A DNA stretch of 64,000 bases, taken from Eucalyptus grandis. Its lineage: Eukaryota > Streptophyta > Magnoliopsida > Myrtales > Myrtaceae. The notes below the pieces were generated by a model that was given only the letters and a program-made list of their open reading frames with translations, searched no databases and was not told where the DNA came from. Where the stretch lies: NCBI RefSeq assembly GCF_016545825.1, contig NC_052616.1, positions 5,704,001 through 5,768,000 on the forward strand, given 5' to 3'. Numbering within the stretch: the first letter of the stretch is position 1; every line of letters starts with the position of its first letter. Position numbers and translations under genes: made by a program. Below are positions 45,494 to 59,003 of this stretch, piece after piece.

Positions 45494-46165
45494 GCCCAGT
45501 TTGGTTCAGCATTCCCAAGGGGCTTTGAGCCTCCAAAGCCCATTGGGAAAGATACTAAGTGTTTGATTTAGCATTTGGAGATCTCCTTGGCCAAATACTT
45601 GCCTTTGAAATGCTGAAAGCCCAAAGTAGGTGGTGATCTGCTTTGGGTTTTTAGCATTTTGGAAATGCGAGTCCACCTCTACCGTTCATTTGTTGACTTC
45701 TCTTTGTTTTTTGTTTTTTTGTTTTTTTTAAGTGAACATCTTCCCCATATCCCAACCGTCGACAACTAGATTTGGACACCGGCAAGGCTGAGGTCTAGAG
45801 AACCTAGATTTGGCCGTTGGCCAAGCTACCTGAGGTCACACGACCTCATGTAGCCTTGCCGACGGCAAGATCTTGGTTCATGCAACCTCGGCCAGCCTTC
45901 CTGGCGGCCAAATTTGGTCGTCGATGGTTGGCCCGCCGTTGATCAGCGATGAAGCTTCATTGGATTTTATTTTTATTTTTTTTAAAAATAATAAAAGCCT
46001 TTGCAAATGTTGGGTTTACCAAACAGTATTTACACCGAAGTCACTTTCCAATGCCCTTTAAATTATAATTTGCCAAATGTTCAAGCATTCCTGAAAACTT
46101 CATTATCCCAAAGGTATTTGCATTTTGGCCAAAGACATTTCCCCAAAGCCGAACCAATTGGTTGC
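45494..46165. mobile_element. small inverted-repeat transposon with GC-rich core
   Basis: The left end CCCAGTTTGGTTCAGCATTC with CCAAGGGGCTTTGAG is mirrored imperfectly by the right end, whose reverse complement starts CCAATTGGTTCGGCTTTGGG. Subterminal words (CTTGGCCAAATACTTGCC on the left, CATTTTGGCCAAAGAC on the right) also face each other. The middle (about 45765-45950) is GC-rich with GGCAAGGCTGAGG, TAGCCTTGCCGACGGC and CCTCGGCCAGCC words. No transposase and no exact target duplication found. Confidence 0.55.
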
Positions 46166-47149
46166 TTCACATCCCATAGAATTGTCTTTCATCCTAATAG
46201 AAATGAGTCTCCCAAACGGGAGCTGAGCTTCATTTTTTCCTCCTCTTGTGGGTCGGAAACTTGTTTTTTGAGCAGTCTTTGCTCGACTCGCACGAGCAAG
46301 TCGCCGAATAAATGGAGTATGGTGAAGTCTTGAATACAAAGACCACTGATGCTGGGTTAAAACTTCATGGGAATCACGTTTACTTGACCTCAACATCTGT
46401 CGTAGGCAAGTTGCGACGACTTATAGACTATAGTTAGGTAAGATCTTGTGAAAAACAACTAGCATCATGCTCGTGTTTTGTCCAACATTTTACACGCGAT
46501 CTAACAAGTTAGTTGATATAGTAAGTTGAAAGACGACCGACTAAGGTTGTCACATCATCTTTGAGTGGAGCGATCCTCGATCGATCCAGCGTGTATAGGC
46601 GTGAATAAAATTCCTCGCACAAGATTGGCAGAAGTTTTCAGTTTTTCAGTAGGTCTTTAAGAAGCTGACGCTGCTCTATGCATCAGGGCTATATATGGAG
46701 TATCACCTGCCGAGCTTGGTGTTTCGGTAATGTCATGTGCAACAATAAAATGCTGTGAAGCTTGCTTTTAGGTACTCGGCATGGTTCATAATTTGTTATG
46801 TTTAGGAAAATGAATTTATTCGACAAGATTATGTGTGATATCGTAATCAAGATATACTGAGACAAGGTTCGGGCAAGGTCAGTTGTCCTCCTCCGAAACC
46901 CATCTAAGATTACCAATCCAACCCAACTCTTGTGGCGTCAAACCATATCCAACTTTAGTACCTCAAAGGAACATGAACAGAGAGATGCTTGCGATGAAGT
47001 AAACCAGAAAGCAACTCATGTGGAGTGAGGGAGCACATCCGGATGAGGCAGAACAAGGGCTTACAGTGGCAAACTTCCATAACTGTGGCAATGCTATGAA
47101 TTGAACAAGCCCGACTGGAAATTCCTGTGTCTCCGGACTTACCAAGAAT
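46166..47149. other. intergenic, downstream of MSH4
   Basis: No gene recognised. It includes the 3' flank of MSH4, which is transcribed leftward and whose stop is at 47150; the 3' untranslated part probably lies in 46700-47149. Confidence 0.45.
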
Positions 47150-50100
47150 CTATACTCTTCCCTGTAGATAACTTTCCTTGAGATTTTGCAATGCTTGCTT
47201 GATTGAATCCTCATCCTGACTGGAGTACTTCAGGCATATCAAACGCTGAGCTACATGGTACACCACCTGGAGAGCATTATACTGCTCATAGTTCACTTCC
47301 ATTCTCTTCAGTTCCTGAAGAATTTGTTTATATATAATTACTTCGGTCCCAGTATGATATAAAAAACAAAGGTAAAATTCAGTACAAACCACATATAAGG
47401 CAAAGCATAGAGCAACCTTTATTTATTCAAGGAAAAGATTCAGTGAAACTGAACCACGGGGATCTGGCGAGCCCCTGCAGATAAAACCTAATGGCTAGAT
47501 TTTATTAAGACTAATCAGCTCCAATGATGAATAAGAAGATCAGTTGAAGAACCTTCTGTGTGATCCTTGATATGATGCCTCTGGCTGTATCAATTACGGA
47601 TCTTGGTAGCCCTGCCACCTCTGCTAACAGAAGGCCATAGTGCGGTACACGTCGCGGACCATCCTTGAGTTGAAACTAGCCCAGGAAAAAGGTGAAGGGG
47701 TTGGTTAATCTAGTGTAAACTTAACAAACAAGCCTCGAGGCGATTGAAATATCACCTTGAAATCTAAGCGATTACAATTTATGTCAACATGAAAATGCAG
47801 AACTTTCACATTTGGATAGATGGTTGCTAATTCCGACAGGCTCTCCATGTGAGTCGCAAATATTGTATACCTGAAATATGAAGGACATGTTTCAGCGGAA
47901 AAGCTGTGGTCATTCCTTTTTTTTTTCCACTTTTTTGGTGTGTGTGTGTCAGGAGAACATAGAAAGTATCACTGAAAAATTATAATCTGTCTAATTTCAG
48001 AGAAAGCATGCATTATAGGCTCATTAATTCCAGACAACCCAACTAAGACATTTTATATGGAACTATCCGGAAACAGTTACTAGGCCATTGGCATCCTATG
48101 ATGCACAGTTCCTACTAGTTGGTTCTCTTATGCTTCTTAGTTGTATGCCAAAAAATTGAACAAGTATTTTCATGAACTCTACAGTAAATTAAAAAATTAC
48201 TGGTTTCAACTGATTAAGGTCTAGTCACCCATCTCCATGTGCTTTTGCCATAAAATGATGCTTACGCATGCTAGCCATGTGCATGAAAGGTGGAAGAGAC
48301 AGCATAAGAAAAGTCTGCGGTATGAAAATAGCTCCCAGAAAGTGAATACTCTGTGTAGACATCCGTGAAAAATCTTCTTTGCTAGCCTAAAAGCTATGAG
48401 GAAAAGTTCCGATGCTTACGCTTTTACTGATAAGAGAAACTCACAGCAGCTCCATGCGATGGCCAATCCATCAGATGAAGATGTCGCCCTCCCAAGTTCA
48501 TCCATGATGATAAGACTCCTATCAACAATCCCATCTGAACCTATCATATGGATCAGGGAAAAAAGAGCAGCAAAATGCACATCTTGACAGTAATGTGAGA
48601 TCACCTTGGAGAGAGATTCTGCATAATAAAAGCAGTCTCCTTCATCTCTGTCATAAACTGCAAGAACAGAACTTACTGAGAATATGATGCTTTACACTCC
48701 AAGTAAGAAAGATTTCTATTCTAAGATGGTAAAATGAGCGGCTTTTGGGGCTTTAGTGCAATTTTTCATAACAAACAATTATACAGAGTAAAATATTATC
48801 TCACTTCTCCTTTTGCAGCAAGTTTTAAAGCACAATCCTTCTGTCCTGGTTTCTCTTCCAGCAGAGCATATAACAAAGTAAAAATGCTTACTCTATCTTT
48901 TGTAAATGCCTACTCTATCTTTTGAAAATGCCTTTGAAATCATTAACATGATGAGGGGACCGAGCAACAATTTGTAAAGGAGCCAGCCTTTCTCCATGGA
49001 ATATTAGCTTTCCCTTTTACATGGATCATTCAAATGAGGTTGTTTTGAAAGCTATAATGTTAAATTAATTTACTGGAAAACATATGCCGGCAACATGGAT
49101 ATAAGAAACTAAAGCCAACCAGATAGGCTACTCGTAACATTTCCCTTTGCATCCTTTTGTGAGGTACTAGTGGCGTGCATTAAATGTCTATTCATCCTTC
49201 CTTCCCACGGCCATATCATGGGATAATCTAGTACATCCAGAATAACCAGACAATGGTTCCAACGGCCCCTTTCTCAGGCAGGCACGGACGTGAATTAACT
49301 TTTGAAGACCACATCAATCAATTCAGGGATAAAACAAGTTTAGTCAAACATGGGTAGCAGTTCACGTTTTGCTGAAAATGGAGCCATTCTACTAATATTG
49401 AAAACAAGTTCTAGTAGAACGTTTTCTGTTGCATACTCTATGAGTAAATCAAATAATATATTCTATTCCACTTCTCAAACCAATTGGGATTGTGATTGTG
49501 TTAGCACTTCTTATCATATCATGTCATCATAGAAATAACTTCAATTATGTCCAGAATGGCAGTAGGCATATTTTTAATAGACCAGTCAACATGCCCTGTT
49601 GTTTCACTTTCATAATCTTGTTCATATCACGTCAAAGTTGGGTTTCTCTTAGTTTATCATGTCGTATCCAAAATTTCCATCCCTAGAGCCACGCATGACA
49701 GTTTTTCATGTCTTGCAAAATGATCAAACTAGATTGAAATATGACCTACTTCGGATACAAGCAGCCATTTACAGAGAAGGTTTTTTTACTCAGCGCCTGA
49801 TATTTTCTTGTCATTGTAGAGACATCATCTGAATGAGCTGAAACATACCGTACTAGAGTTTGATTCCAAATTATCCATTGAACCCATTCTTGTGAATATA
49901 CGGTCAACGACTTTTATAGTTGAGAAACGAGCAGGAACATAGCAACCAATCTGAGCAAGAATTATAATCAGGCACACTTGCTGAAGATAAGTACTCTTCC
50001 CACTCCTGAAAAATCAAGTGCCGGAACAAGTTCCAAGTAAGGATATATTATATCTTGAACATTTTATCCAGTCACCTTGCCTGGTTGACCCCTGTATATC

Positions 50101-53100
50101 TTAAAGCAGGAAATGAGTAGCAATCGGATCCAAGGAAATCAAAATCACGTGAAGATAGCAAGAGATGCCCATGGCTACATTTGTACTCACAACTGTAGTT
50201 TACAGGCTTGTGGTCTATACGTGTTCCTTTAAGGTTGCTTAAATATCACGACAATATGCTTATATCCTTATGTCAGTTCGCATAGAAATTGGCCATTCTT
50301 TCATGCTGGCATTTCCTTTCATGCCTAGAGTTGGTAGAATTGCCTGTCAAACCATCTCCTCTAGGATACGACATCCTCCCTTGACTGAAGTCCTCATTAA
50401 TTCCCCTTACCTTTTCTTTTAGAAAGAATACTTGGAGGTTACTTAAAGCACTTCAAGTTAGGGCTACATCTTCCAAAAATGGATGAATAGCCCTCAGACT
50501 GATACATGTAAGGGTACTCAAGACCGTGTGAGTTACAGAGCTAGGCTTGTAACTTATATGCATAGTGCAACTTCTAAGAGGGATATCTCCTAAAAAATAA
50601 CAAACGCAAACTGTCAGTGTCAATGACTATAGGCATTCAAGACTAGTGATCTGATCTTATGAACCAACCTACTTTGATTTTTGCACCTAGATGGCTAGAA
50701 TTCCGTCTAATGCCTCAGAGCAAATGTGAATCTGCATTTACACATTTCTAGGGGACGTGATCTACAAAGTTTTGCCCTATCAGAGACATGACTGCAGCTT
50801 CTAGATCAGAAAATACAGTAGGAGAATACATTCTCTTATGAATTAAAGGTCGGAAAACCTTTAGAATGAAAGAGAAGAAGTACTGTGTTGAGAGTTTCTT
50901 ACATGTTAGGACCCGTGACAATCACCATATTTGATGCCTCTGAAAGGAAGATACTGTTAGGCTGCCCAGAGATAAGACGGATAATGTTTAATTAACTCTG
51001 CATAGCTTGACAAGGATAATGGAACCAAAACCTTGCATATATTCCCTGAGTAGAACGGTAAAAATAAGAAAAATAACTAAGTGTCATGCCTCCCAAGAAA
51101 ACTAACATACAACAAAATCATTGTGTATGCTTTCCAGGATAGGGTGTCTTCCTGCATCTACAGCCAGGGGACCATTTTCTGTCAGTCAAACGACCACAGT
51201 CAAGAATTTTCCAGCTGCATCAATCGGATTAATATATCTAGTTGTTACATTAAGTGCGTGAGGTTACCTGTAAATTGTGGCCTAGAGTACCGATCAACAG
51301 GTTTAGTAGATATGCTATGGGCAAATGAATTAACAATCATATCTAAAAGGCACAAAACTTCTGCAAGTAGTGTAAGGACAGAAACATTCTCCCGTATGGC
51401 ATCTAAAAGCACTGCATAAACATAAAGATACTCTTAGGGGCTTACAGAAGTCTGCAGCTTTATACAAGATAATTCTCACAATATGAAACGTAAAAAGTAG
51501 AGATTTAAAACTGTGATTGTCAAGCGGAAATAATTTGAGAAAGGTAAGCGCTGGATACACAACCCATATGATCATGAGGTTAACTAACTCATTTTATTAA
51601 ATTCAACCCAAATTCCTTATGGAAATGATAGTGGAAAAAACACGGATCAATAAAAAAATTTGCCACTGAACGTGACGATAAAGCAGATCATGTTTCTGTC
51701 GATAGCATCAAAATGGTCCACATTTGCTTTGATTTAGAACTAGTTGGTATAAAACCAAATTGTTGTGGTGTTGAGATAGGGAGAGAAGCACATGAAACAA
51801 TAGCAATGAAAACAAAGCTTCTTGACAATAAATATCTGAAGCTTATGACAAAAATTAAGTATATAACTTGATTCTATTAAGAACCTTCCAGGCATATTTC
51901 CGTTCGTATGAAGCATTCAGCTGCAGCAGACTTATTCCGCACATTCAGCTGCAAGATCATGCCATTAGGAGAAATAAGTTATTCTCCGCAACTTAATGCA
52001 TAGTAAACGGAAATGCAATGAACAAAGTGAAAGCAATTGGCAACTGACATCAACCTTGCTGCTGACATGAGAACAAATTATGAAACACCTTCAATGTCCA
52101 CAGAGTGATCAAATTGAAAATTTCTTTGTATTTAGTACATGATACTGGTTTTGTCGTCAATGATTGATTCCATACTATGTCACAAATCAACAAGAAACTT
52201 CTTCCACTAAGATTTTTCTTTAATATCCTCATCATAGAGTTCTTGAGGATAAGCTTGGGGATCATTTGCTGGAGGCTTGAGGAACGTTTGCTGGAGGCAA
52301 GATTTAAATCTTTACCAGCATATGATGTAACAAACTTCAAAGTGACTCCCTCTGCAGCATGTTATCTCGACTCTCAGATTCATCGATTTACATTAATAGT
52401 ATAACAAAATCCATTAATGGATATTGTCAACTCCAATCTATGAGGGCTCTTAGAAAACATTAGCAAACTTCAGATGCGCAAGATAATCCCGTAAGGGACA
52501 TCTCCATTTATTTGCAAATATTCTCCTTAATTTCCTGTTGATGTATGATTGTGAGAGATTGCTGAAGGACAACTTATAACTTCTGGTATGTCTCATTCAT
52601 TTATTGAGACAAATCTCTCTTGAAAAAACTATCGGTATGTCTTAAATTAGGACTTGATTGTGTTGCAATGAAAGAAACTAAGGCGATTCGTTTCTGTTAG
52701 ATATGTAGCGTCAGTCACTTTTTAGATCTGCTAGTAATACTTTCATCTTGATGCAAATGCTAAAGCTGAGATCTTGGCAACGCCATGCTTGTATAATTAC
52801 GCAGGTCCAAGTTTGAGCTTGTCCATGTCCCCATCCTCCCAACTTGCAAAGCTGCTCGTTCATTGACTCCTTATGAAAATATCCAAACTTCTTTCATATG
52901 TTTTATTTCTTCTATTTTTAAGGTCTATCAGATAATCATGTCATTTTTTCTCCAGTGGGTTCTTCCATTGGATGACTATATCGTAATGAAATCAATCTCG
53001 CTAAAGAATCTTTTGTGTCTTCTCCTCCATGTCAATCTGTAACTTGTGGTGGCAATTTATGTGAGCACAACAGTCCTTATTGCATTGCCATTTAATGTGG

Positions 53101-56100
53101 CCCCACTCCCTGTAGGGTGTTCACGCCACAGCTTTGACTGCCAGTCATTGGCTAAACCACACAGTGTGCAAACCACAGTGTCTAAAGTAAAAAAAGCATA
53201 CTGATAAAAGGACTTTGGTAACAAGTGCCCCAGGGCACTTGTCAAACACCCAATTCAGCCGAATTTATTATTTCCAATGCGTTGTACTTCTAGAGTCATG
53301 CGTAATTAGGTCCTTGGAGATTAATAAGTTTCCATGTTAATCATGGTTAATAAATACCCCACCTAAAACACTATCAAAAGTACCATCCCAGAGTTAAATA
53401 CAAGTACAAGCTTTTGGTTATTACTCACCGAAGCAAGTTCAAGGGTGGAGCAATGAATGTTGTTCCCATGCTTCACGACCTGATTTGATAAAATCAAGAG
53501 GAGAAAGATTTCAGATAAAATTGGAGGACATGTATCCAAGAAAAGATAATGAGATAAACATAACCTGTATGAACTTGCTAGGAAGCTTTCCTTGAATATC
53601 CTTCTGTGGAATACTGAAGTAAAAGCCTTGTCTATTGTTGAAAGGGAGTTTTAGATTTGGCAGTTTAAATTCTTCACGATACTTAGTTGCAAGGTTATGT
53701 ATTGCTGTCAACAGTGGACTTCTTTGTCAGATATGTAGGGCACATCAAAAAAGAAACTGACAGAGAGGAATGTAGGTAGAAAACAGAGAACCTTCACTCG
53801 TGTTGCAAAATGATCTCCTTGCAATATCCAGCAAGCCATCTATTCCAGTCTTGACAGCAAAGCACTGCTGTGTGCGGGCAACAAAAGGAACCCTTGCATG
53901 AAGCACTTCTTCATCGATCACTTCCCCTATCCTGAAAAGGATGAAGCTTCTTTCTAAAAATATGAAGCCAGAGTGATATGAGAACGTGAGATCACTTCCA
54001 CCATTCTGAAAAGGACTTCTTAGTGAGATATGTGAAAGACAGTGATACAAGAAGTCCACAGAGGCAAACGCACAAAATGAAGATGAAAGCAAAGCACAGT
54101 CAATCAGGATCCTATGTATCTAGCTAATATGAATGTCTTCTTGAGAAAGGGAGGGCTACAGGCATTACCAGAAATATATGATCAACAGATGGTGATTACC
54201 TCTTTCTAATTGCAGCATACTTCTGGTTCTCACATACCGATTTGTGAATGTTCACCAGGAGAGAACTTTTGGCTTCTTTTAGAACCTGGATTCATGCAAT
54301 AACAAAATATAATTGTTTGCATACTCTGAAAAATGGAAAAGTACTTGGTAACAAAATTATATTACCGTGGAGAGTAAAGGCAAAGCATCCAAAGCAGTTT
54401 TAAGCAAAATAATGCTTGATATCAACAGTTGGCTTTTTCTAGCATTATCAAAACCCAGACTTCCACTTGTAACCTTCTTCAGCTTGAAACAAAAGTGACA
54501 TAGTATCCTATCTGATTGAAGACAGCAGATGACCCACACGTAAGCAAACCAAAAAAAAAAAAGGTATCTGCAAGCCCCGAGTTCTATCTTTTTTCTTTCT
54601 GGTTCAATTTGTGGCTACTAAATTTGCACTTACCGGTCTCTTTTGGGAACTTGCGCAGGACCTGAGAGAGTCCAAAAAACAGCTGCTCATTGCTCATCAG
54701 TTCATCCTGCAGAGATCACGACACAATGCACATTATGCAGATAGTAATATGATTTAAATTTCACAAGGAAATTATGGAGACGACAGTAAAAAATGCAGAA
54801 TAAAACATTCAGAAGGAGATCATCTTAAGAGAAATGAATGCAGATTAACAATTGAAGATGCCAGTCTGTCCAATTATCCAGCTGGCAGACAGTGCCAGTT
54901 TTAATAAAAATTAAAGACTGACCAAGCAGTCGAGACGAGCATTCATAGTATCAATATCTTTCAATGGCTGCAGCAGGTTGGCCCGGAGAAGTCTAGTCCT
55001 GGATCGAAGTTCATTGCAATGTTACAATAGTGGAAAGTTTGAGCTATTCTAGAATAAGCTTCACAAAAGAAATCCATGTGTGACATCCATGTTTATAATG
55101 CCCACATTCCTGCATGTTTTCAATTATGCACTTCCCAAATTTCACAACATCAGCCAAACTTTGCAACTACATCACTTCCTCACTCTCACAGTGAAGATGA
55201 AGCCTCAGAAGGCACCCAAGTTTCAGATTTTTGTGATTGCTAAGGGCAATATCTGCAGCATCAGATATGGTCATACACATACCCTCCAATAGTCTTTGTT
55301 GTCTTTAGCATATGAAACAAGCTTCTCTTTTTGTTGCTTGTGCCCAAGAGGGAAGAATGGAATGGATCGATAATTTCCAAATTTTGGACACTGCCATCAC
55401 ATAAACACAGCAGAGAACTTATTCAAAGAAATGAAATGTGACCATGCAAAAGTCATTTGATTCCTGTATTAGTTGGAAAAGGTATGAAACTGGCCTTTTT
55501 ATTGGCAAGCTAATTTTTAGATGAGATTCTTCCTAAATGAAGAAATCACACATAGACTAAACATGAATTCATCATCTGGAGGAATAATACCTAGTAGCGT
55601 CAATGTTCATGTGATCAAAGGATCCATTAAAAGTTACCTGGAAAAAGTCAAGTTTCTCGAGTAAATTTGGGAATTTGCATGTCAAAAGAGGTTGGTTGAG
55701 TAGTATGTGCTCATAAATGTACATTCATGATCAAAGGACTGATACTGTCTAAATGATACTCAAGTGAAATTTGACTCAAGAATCAGACTAAGAAAAGCAG
55801 TTTGAACCATGGAAGCAGATTTCTCAAAACAGCAGAGGATAAGAGATGACTTGAAAGACAAATTGATATCTTAGGGGTTAACGAGTTACTGTAAGAATGG
55901 TTTCTAGTCATCATGCAAACTCTATATAGAACTTTCTATATAATGAGAAGAGATACCGGCAGAGAGTGGTTGGTTATTATCACGCCTTTCTCTGCTTCAG
56001 TCCTGCTCAATACACTGAATAAGTGACTTGTTTGAATGCAGTTATCAAGAAATTACCTGGTAGAAATCTTTACACTCTGAAGTCCTAGGATAACATAGTT

Positions 56101-57860
56101 GAAGAGCTGATTATAGTCAGATTAAGCAATTAAAAGGCTACACTGACATGACTGTTCTAACTATTAAGGAACTCAATGAGAATAATAATTGATCTTTTGG
56201 ATCAAATTGTCTTGCCTTTTGACGTTGAGACTGCTTTAATTCGGTTCTAAAGAAAGCTACATGCGTGTAGCATCTAGATCTTTCCTTCAGAGAAAAAAAA
56301 TGAAAAAATGGTAAAAAATAGTAAGTCCTACTAGCTAAATAATGAAGGGAAGTATCTACCGATCACCGTCTCACTGGATCTTATCACAACAAAGCAGTCA
56401 GCTATCAAGAACATCAATCTCTGAAGGTATAAACTGAAATCTGGGGACATATAAAGTTCTCTTACAAATCCATGACAGTTGAACACATTCTTCAGTCAAA
56501 CTAAGAAACTATCAGTGCAACTTGGTGATGTCATCTGCTTGGCTCGATTAGAGAAAAATTCTTTCACAGGATGGTACATCTGATTATGGTCAAGGGGATC
56601 ATCAAGATTTCACCTCTTACATAAGTGAGAAAGATCTGTTCGTTAGATCTTCTGCAACAAACACACAGCAGATTCTTGGAAAAGCATAGAGGTAATGCAC
56701 TCGCTTTAGGAATACCATTTAATAGTGGCTGCTGCTGCCGCCAGGCAGAGATAATATTGCTTATAGTATGAATCCGGACCAAGTGCCGATGGCTCCTTTG
56801 CTGCCAAGTTCTTAACCAGCATAGCTCCCTGGAACATCGACGTGTAGGGGAACAATCCCACGGACAAATGTACGGCGTTAGTGCCGCATTCTGTTATTGT
56901 ATCGCTTTACAAGACAGGATGTCGATCTTAACCTTAGTGTCATCGAAGCATCCGCGTGCCATCACAACCTGCAAAAGCCAACACAATATATCTTCTCAGA
57001 AAGTGTAGTCAAAAAGGAAATACAGTAGCAAGGCCATATCTGCTACTATACCTTCCTGACTGAAGGATAAAACCTATCTACAAGTTCAGAAACTCCAACC
57101 ATGCCGTCAGGCGCAAGCTTATTCGGTGAAACGATAATCGCCACCGGGTCGTAAAACTGCATCAGAGTCTTCGTGTTTTGGTATGAACTACTAGTCTCGA
57201 TATACTGCGAGAGATGTAGCGCGGCAGATCTCAGATCGAAAGCAGCAACTCCAACCTGTGCAGAGAGCGAGTGCTTACGATTAGAAACGATGGCAAGCTC
57301 ACACCGACACAATCATCTGAGGTCTTTAATGTAGTCGAATCCATGAAGCATGACGTCTCCGCAGGATTCATCAATAGAGATCATCAAAACCGCATACCGC
57401 CGACTCCAGCCATTGATCAAATAATCGAAAGCCTAGATAAGCATCGCTCGGTTTGGAACAACGAACTTCCAACCTTCTGCCGTATAACATAGACATAAAG
57501 CGTTTGTGACAGCTTCGTGTCATCACTACCGAACGATCATTTCAGGCCTTTCACGTTCTATTTGAGATTATCATCGAGAGCGACGTGGAGTACCGAAGCA
57601 GTAGCTTCGATTCTCCTCCGATCTAACCTCATCGTTCGAACGATCGCCGGACACTAATGATGCGTTTTTCCAGTAAACCGCGAGCGGACCTCGCCGTCAC
57701 CGGCGAGTCCATGCGACGGAGCCGCGGCTGCGATTCGTCGATCCTCCATCGCATGCACGGGAGAAACGAGAGAGGCGCGTGAATGGAGGAGAAGACTGAC
57801 CTCCTTGGCTCTGTTCTCTATGAGACCGATCACCATGCTCGATCTCTCCTCGTCCTCCAT
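47150..57860 (-). CDS. MSH4: MutS homologue MSH4, meiotic (24 exons, 790 aa)
   Basis: Exons in transcript order (high-low): 57860-57801, 57255-57052, 56968-56933, 56828-56716, 56002-55957, 55637-55591, 55390-55283, 54998-54923, 54706-54634, 54511-54366, 54285-54200, 53931-53792, 53704-53565, 53479-53429, 51948-51885, 51411-51268, 51178-51111, 50961-50903, 50005-49849, 48657-48605, 48518-48420, 47870-47756, 47675-47553, 47314-47150. All GT-AG, all phases close, no internal stop. Walker A GPNMSGKST spans residues 551-559, its Met codon split by an intron; Walker [17 protein letters not shown] carries Asp630-Glu631; FATHM follows. As in the family there is no mismatch-binding N-terminal domain. 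MSH4 pairs with MSH5 in nuclei of meiocytes and stabilises recombination intermediates for interfering crossovers. Length matches the roughly 790-aa plant proteins. Exons of 36, 46 and 47 nt are very short. Confidence 0.96.
51949..53428. other. 1.5-kb MSH4 intron 14, nothing recognised
   Basis: This is the longest intron of the gene. It holds no recognisable exon, transposon end or coding segment; short open frames in it have no known domain. Confidence 0.5.
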
Positions 57861-59003
57861 GGCTTCTCGATCGAACGAAAGCGATGGAGGAAACAGCAGC
57901 AGCAGCTTCGCCTGCGAAAAAGTGCAGAATGCGCGCCAACTCGTTCTCCGCGTCTTGTTTAAACGGTTCATTTTTTTTTTTTTTAATTTTGGTTTTCTGT
58001 AATTTATATAGATTTTCTCATGTGATGCTTCAGTAATAAGCAGCGGCAGCGGCATATTGAATTTCGTATATGAATATGTTTGATAAGAGCTCCGGGGTAC
58101 TAATTAAGTAATTATCGGGCCAATTTTAGAACTGAATGTGCACCCACAGTACATGAATTATCATACAAAATATAATTAAAATGGAGGGTTAAACATTTTA
58201 ATGTATATACAATAAACAGTACATTTAAAATTAAATTGTCAAAGTACTTAATAATTAATTGCTATACAGATAAAATTATTTTGGATCGTAAAATTAATAC
58301 CATCTCTCGGATACATATGGACGGTAAATACTTTTCTCTAGTAATTACTATAAGAAATTTTTTTAAATTATACTTTTATGTTAATGGAAAAAAAGAAACT
58401 TCTTAAACACAAATTGATTGAGTTTGGATGGTAGAATAATGAAGAGAGTGGCGATGAATTAGAGAATATACAATTTACTACTTTGGAAAAAACATAAATT
58501 TTTTTTTATTAAAATGAAGATAAGTTGTCATTCTTGCAATTGAGAGTAATTTTTTAGGTAGAATACTCGAAGACAACTTTGGAAGAACATTTTGCTCTAC
58601 CATTTTTACTTAGATACCGTTAATACAAGTAAGATGATTTATGTTACTGTGTGCTCCAGATGAATATTATATAAATAATATTAAACAGATGAATAATTGG
58701 TAAATAAATCAACGAGATATTAAACTAAAAATTTCATACCATCCGGTTTGATTCCGGTTTCCAACTTTTGGGTTGGCAATTGATTTGGACCGGAGTCGAT
58801 TCAGATCGAAGTTCGGTTCGGGTTTAGAAACGAACCGATCTCTTTCCCCATCCGGAGCCGGCGGCTCCGACCCGAATAAAACGATAGAACTTTCGCTCTC
58901 GCGGCCGACCGACCGCCCCGTCCCGTCCCGCCCGACGCAAAAGGAGGAGCGGATTTAGCAGAGAGAACTTCCCGCCGCCGCTGCCCGCGAATCTCCGGCG
59001 ACA
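57861..59003. promoter_or_regulatory. shared divergent upstream region of MSH4 and PSD1
   Basis: About 1.14 kb separates the MSH4 ATG (minus strand, 57860) from the PSD1 ATG (plus strand, 59004). The MSH4 side has a short GC-rich leader and an A/T run at 57972-57985. The middle (58090-58740) is AT-rich. The PSD1 side (58800-59003) is GC-rich with CCGACCGACCG-type words. No TATA box is convincing on either side, and no element could be assigned to one gene. Confidence 0.5.

Noticed and set aside
52050..53245. Open frames within MSH4 intron 14 as nested genes
   Set aside because: No domains and no coherent exon structure; flanking MSH4 exons join in phase without them.
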